A DNA stretch of 5,845 bases. It comes from Anaerolineales bacterium. Lineage in GTDB: Bacteria > Chloroflexota > Anaerolineae > 4572-78 > J111. The position numbers and the translations under genes were made by a program. The notes under the pieces are model-generated. The model made no database searches, was not told where the DNA came from, and saw nothing but the letters and a program-made list of their open reading frames with translations. Shown one piece after another: positions 5,528 to 5,845 of this stretch (position 1 is the first letter of the stretch; each line of letters begins with the position of its first letter). Where the stretch lies: positions 1-5,845 of the forward strand of contig JAAUSP010000488.1 in assembly GCA_012032575.1 (NCBI GenBank), read 5' to 3'.

Positions 5528-5845
5528 CTAACTCCGCGAGATAAGGAAGACACCCAGGCAAACCACCAGCGAGCCAAGTAGCCGCATCGGGGTAATATTC
5601 TCGTTAAAAAGCTGCCAGGAAGCTGTTAACATAACCACATAACTCAGGCTGGCAAAGGGATAAGCATAGCTCAAATCTACCCGTGACAAGGCTGCCAGCC
5701 AAAACACTGTACCTGCCACATAAATAGCCAAACCAATGACAACATACGGATTGGTACCGATGCGCCAGAGAATGTTGAACAATTGATCCATGCTAAGCGT
5801 TAAAGGCCCCATGCTGCTCATCCCTTTTTTGAGCAATATTTGTCC
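5528..5845 (-). CDS. EamA/SMR-type small membrane transporter (ArnE/ArnF-like flippase subunit), N-terminus cut by window edge
   Basis: The frame is open to the right edge, giving 105 visible residues; it begins GQILLKKGM, which in this family follows directly after the start of the first membrane helix, so only about 10 to 20 residues are probably missing. Internal TTG and ATG codons near the edge are unlikely to be the true start. Three hydrophobic helices remain at roughly visible residues 33-52, 60-80 and 86-103. The segment around SRVDLSYAYPF and the ending GVFLISRS are typical of single-EamA-domain, four-helix proteins of the drug/metabolite transporter superfamily. Relatives include ArnE/ArnF, which flip undecaprenyl-phosphate-aminoarabinose in the inner membrane. 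The stop lies 4 bases before the wecB-type start, so the two are probably translationally coupled. Inferred role: flipping a polyprenyl-phosphate sugar for the GT-C enzyme downstream. A generic small-molecule exporter is the alternative. Confidence 0.82.
   Translation of the reverse strand, partial: GQILLKKGMSSMGPLTLSMDQLFNILWRIGTNPYVVIGLAIYVAGTVFWLAALSRVDLSYAYPFASLSYVVMLTASWQLFNENITPMRLLGSLVVCLGVFLISRS
5532..5535 (-). promoter_or_regulatory. Ribosome binding site of the epimerase gene
   Basis: GGAG on the minus strand lies 8 bases before the ATG at 5523 and inside the last codons of the upstream transporter gene. It fixes the start that yields MKIVSVVGARPEF rather than an upstream in-frame start at 5577, which would add 18 residues overlapping the transporter gene. 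Confidence 0.75.

Noticed and set aside
5074..5577. A separate 167-residue protein starting at 5577
   Set aside because: Only residues from 5523 to about 5386 match the epimerase; the leading 18 residues overlap the transporter gene and the tail is the out-of-frame read after the break.
1..5845. RNA genes, CRISPR arrays, insertion sequences, attachment sites
   Set aside because: I looked for tRNA-like cloverleafs, regularly spaced repeats, transposase motifs and terminal inverted repeats on both strands and saw none I could support by eye.

Overview
This window is a piece of a single-direction gene cluster for a bacterial surface polysaccharide or glycoconjugate. Every gene I can support lies on the minus strand, so transcription runs from high to low coordinates. 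Intergenic gaps are 4 to 52 bases, one junction overlaps by a base, and I see no internal terminator, so the genes probably form one operon. The base composition is moderate. Gene content and protein style suggest a free-living environmental bacterium, possibly Chloroflexota (Anaerolineae-like), but nothing seen here fixes the taxon.

In transcription order (right to left) the layout is: (1) the C-terminal part of a small EamA/SMR-type membrane protein resembling the ArnE/ArnF undecaprenyl-phosphate-sugar flippase subunits, cut by the window edge; (2) a non-hydrolysing UDP-N-acetylglucosamine 2-epimerase (wecB type), interrupted by a one-base frameshift; (3) an FAD-dependent amine-oxidase/protoporphyrinogen-oxidase-like oxidoreductase starting at GTG; (4) a polytopic GT-C (PMT/ArnT-like) glycosyltransferase; (5) an acyl carrier protein; (6) a short-chain dehydrogenase/reductase of the FabG type, broken by two compensating one-base frameshifts; (7) the N-terminal part of an AMP-binding acyl-CoA/acyl-ACP ligase, cut by the left edge.

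Two functional modules can be read. The right half looks like sugar supply and membrane handling: the epimerase makes UDP-ManNAc, the small flippase-like protein may flip a polyprenyl-phosphate sugar, and the GT-C enzyme would use such a lipid-linked sugar on the outer face. The left half is an acyl module (ligase, carrier protein, ketoreductase-like SDR) that could activate and reduce an acyl group for attachment to the glycan or a glycolipid. The link between the halves is inferred from operon structure.

The points most worth checking are the three reading-frame breaks. The one in wecB falls on a T_TTT_TTG heptamer followed 7 bases later by a small perfect hairpin, the textbook layout for -1 programmed frameshifting. 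The two in the SDR gene have no such layout. Sequencing or assembly indels remain the simplest explanation for all three, although several longer homopolymers (8 bases) in the same window are intact. No RNA gene, CRISPR array, insertion sequence or attachment site was seen, and no stretch over 300 bases lacks a gene.
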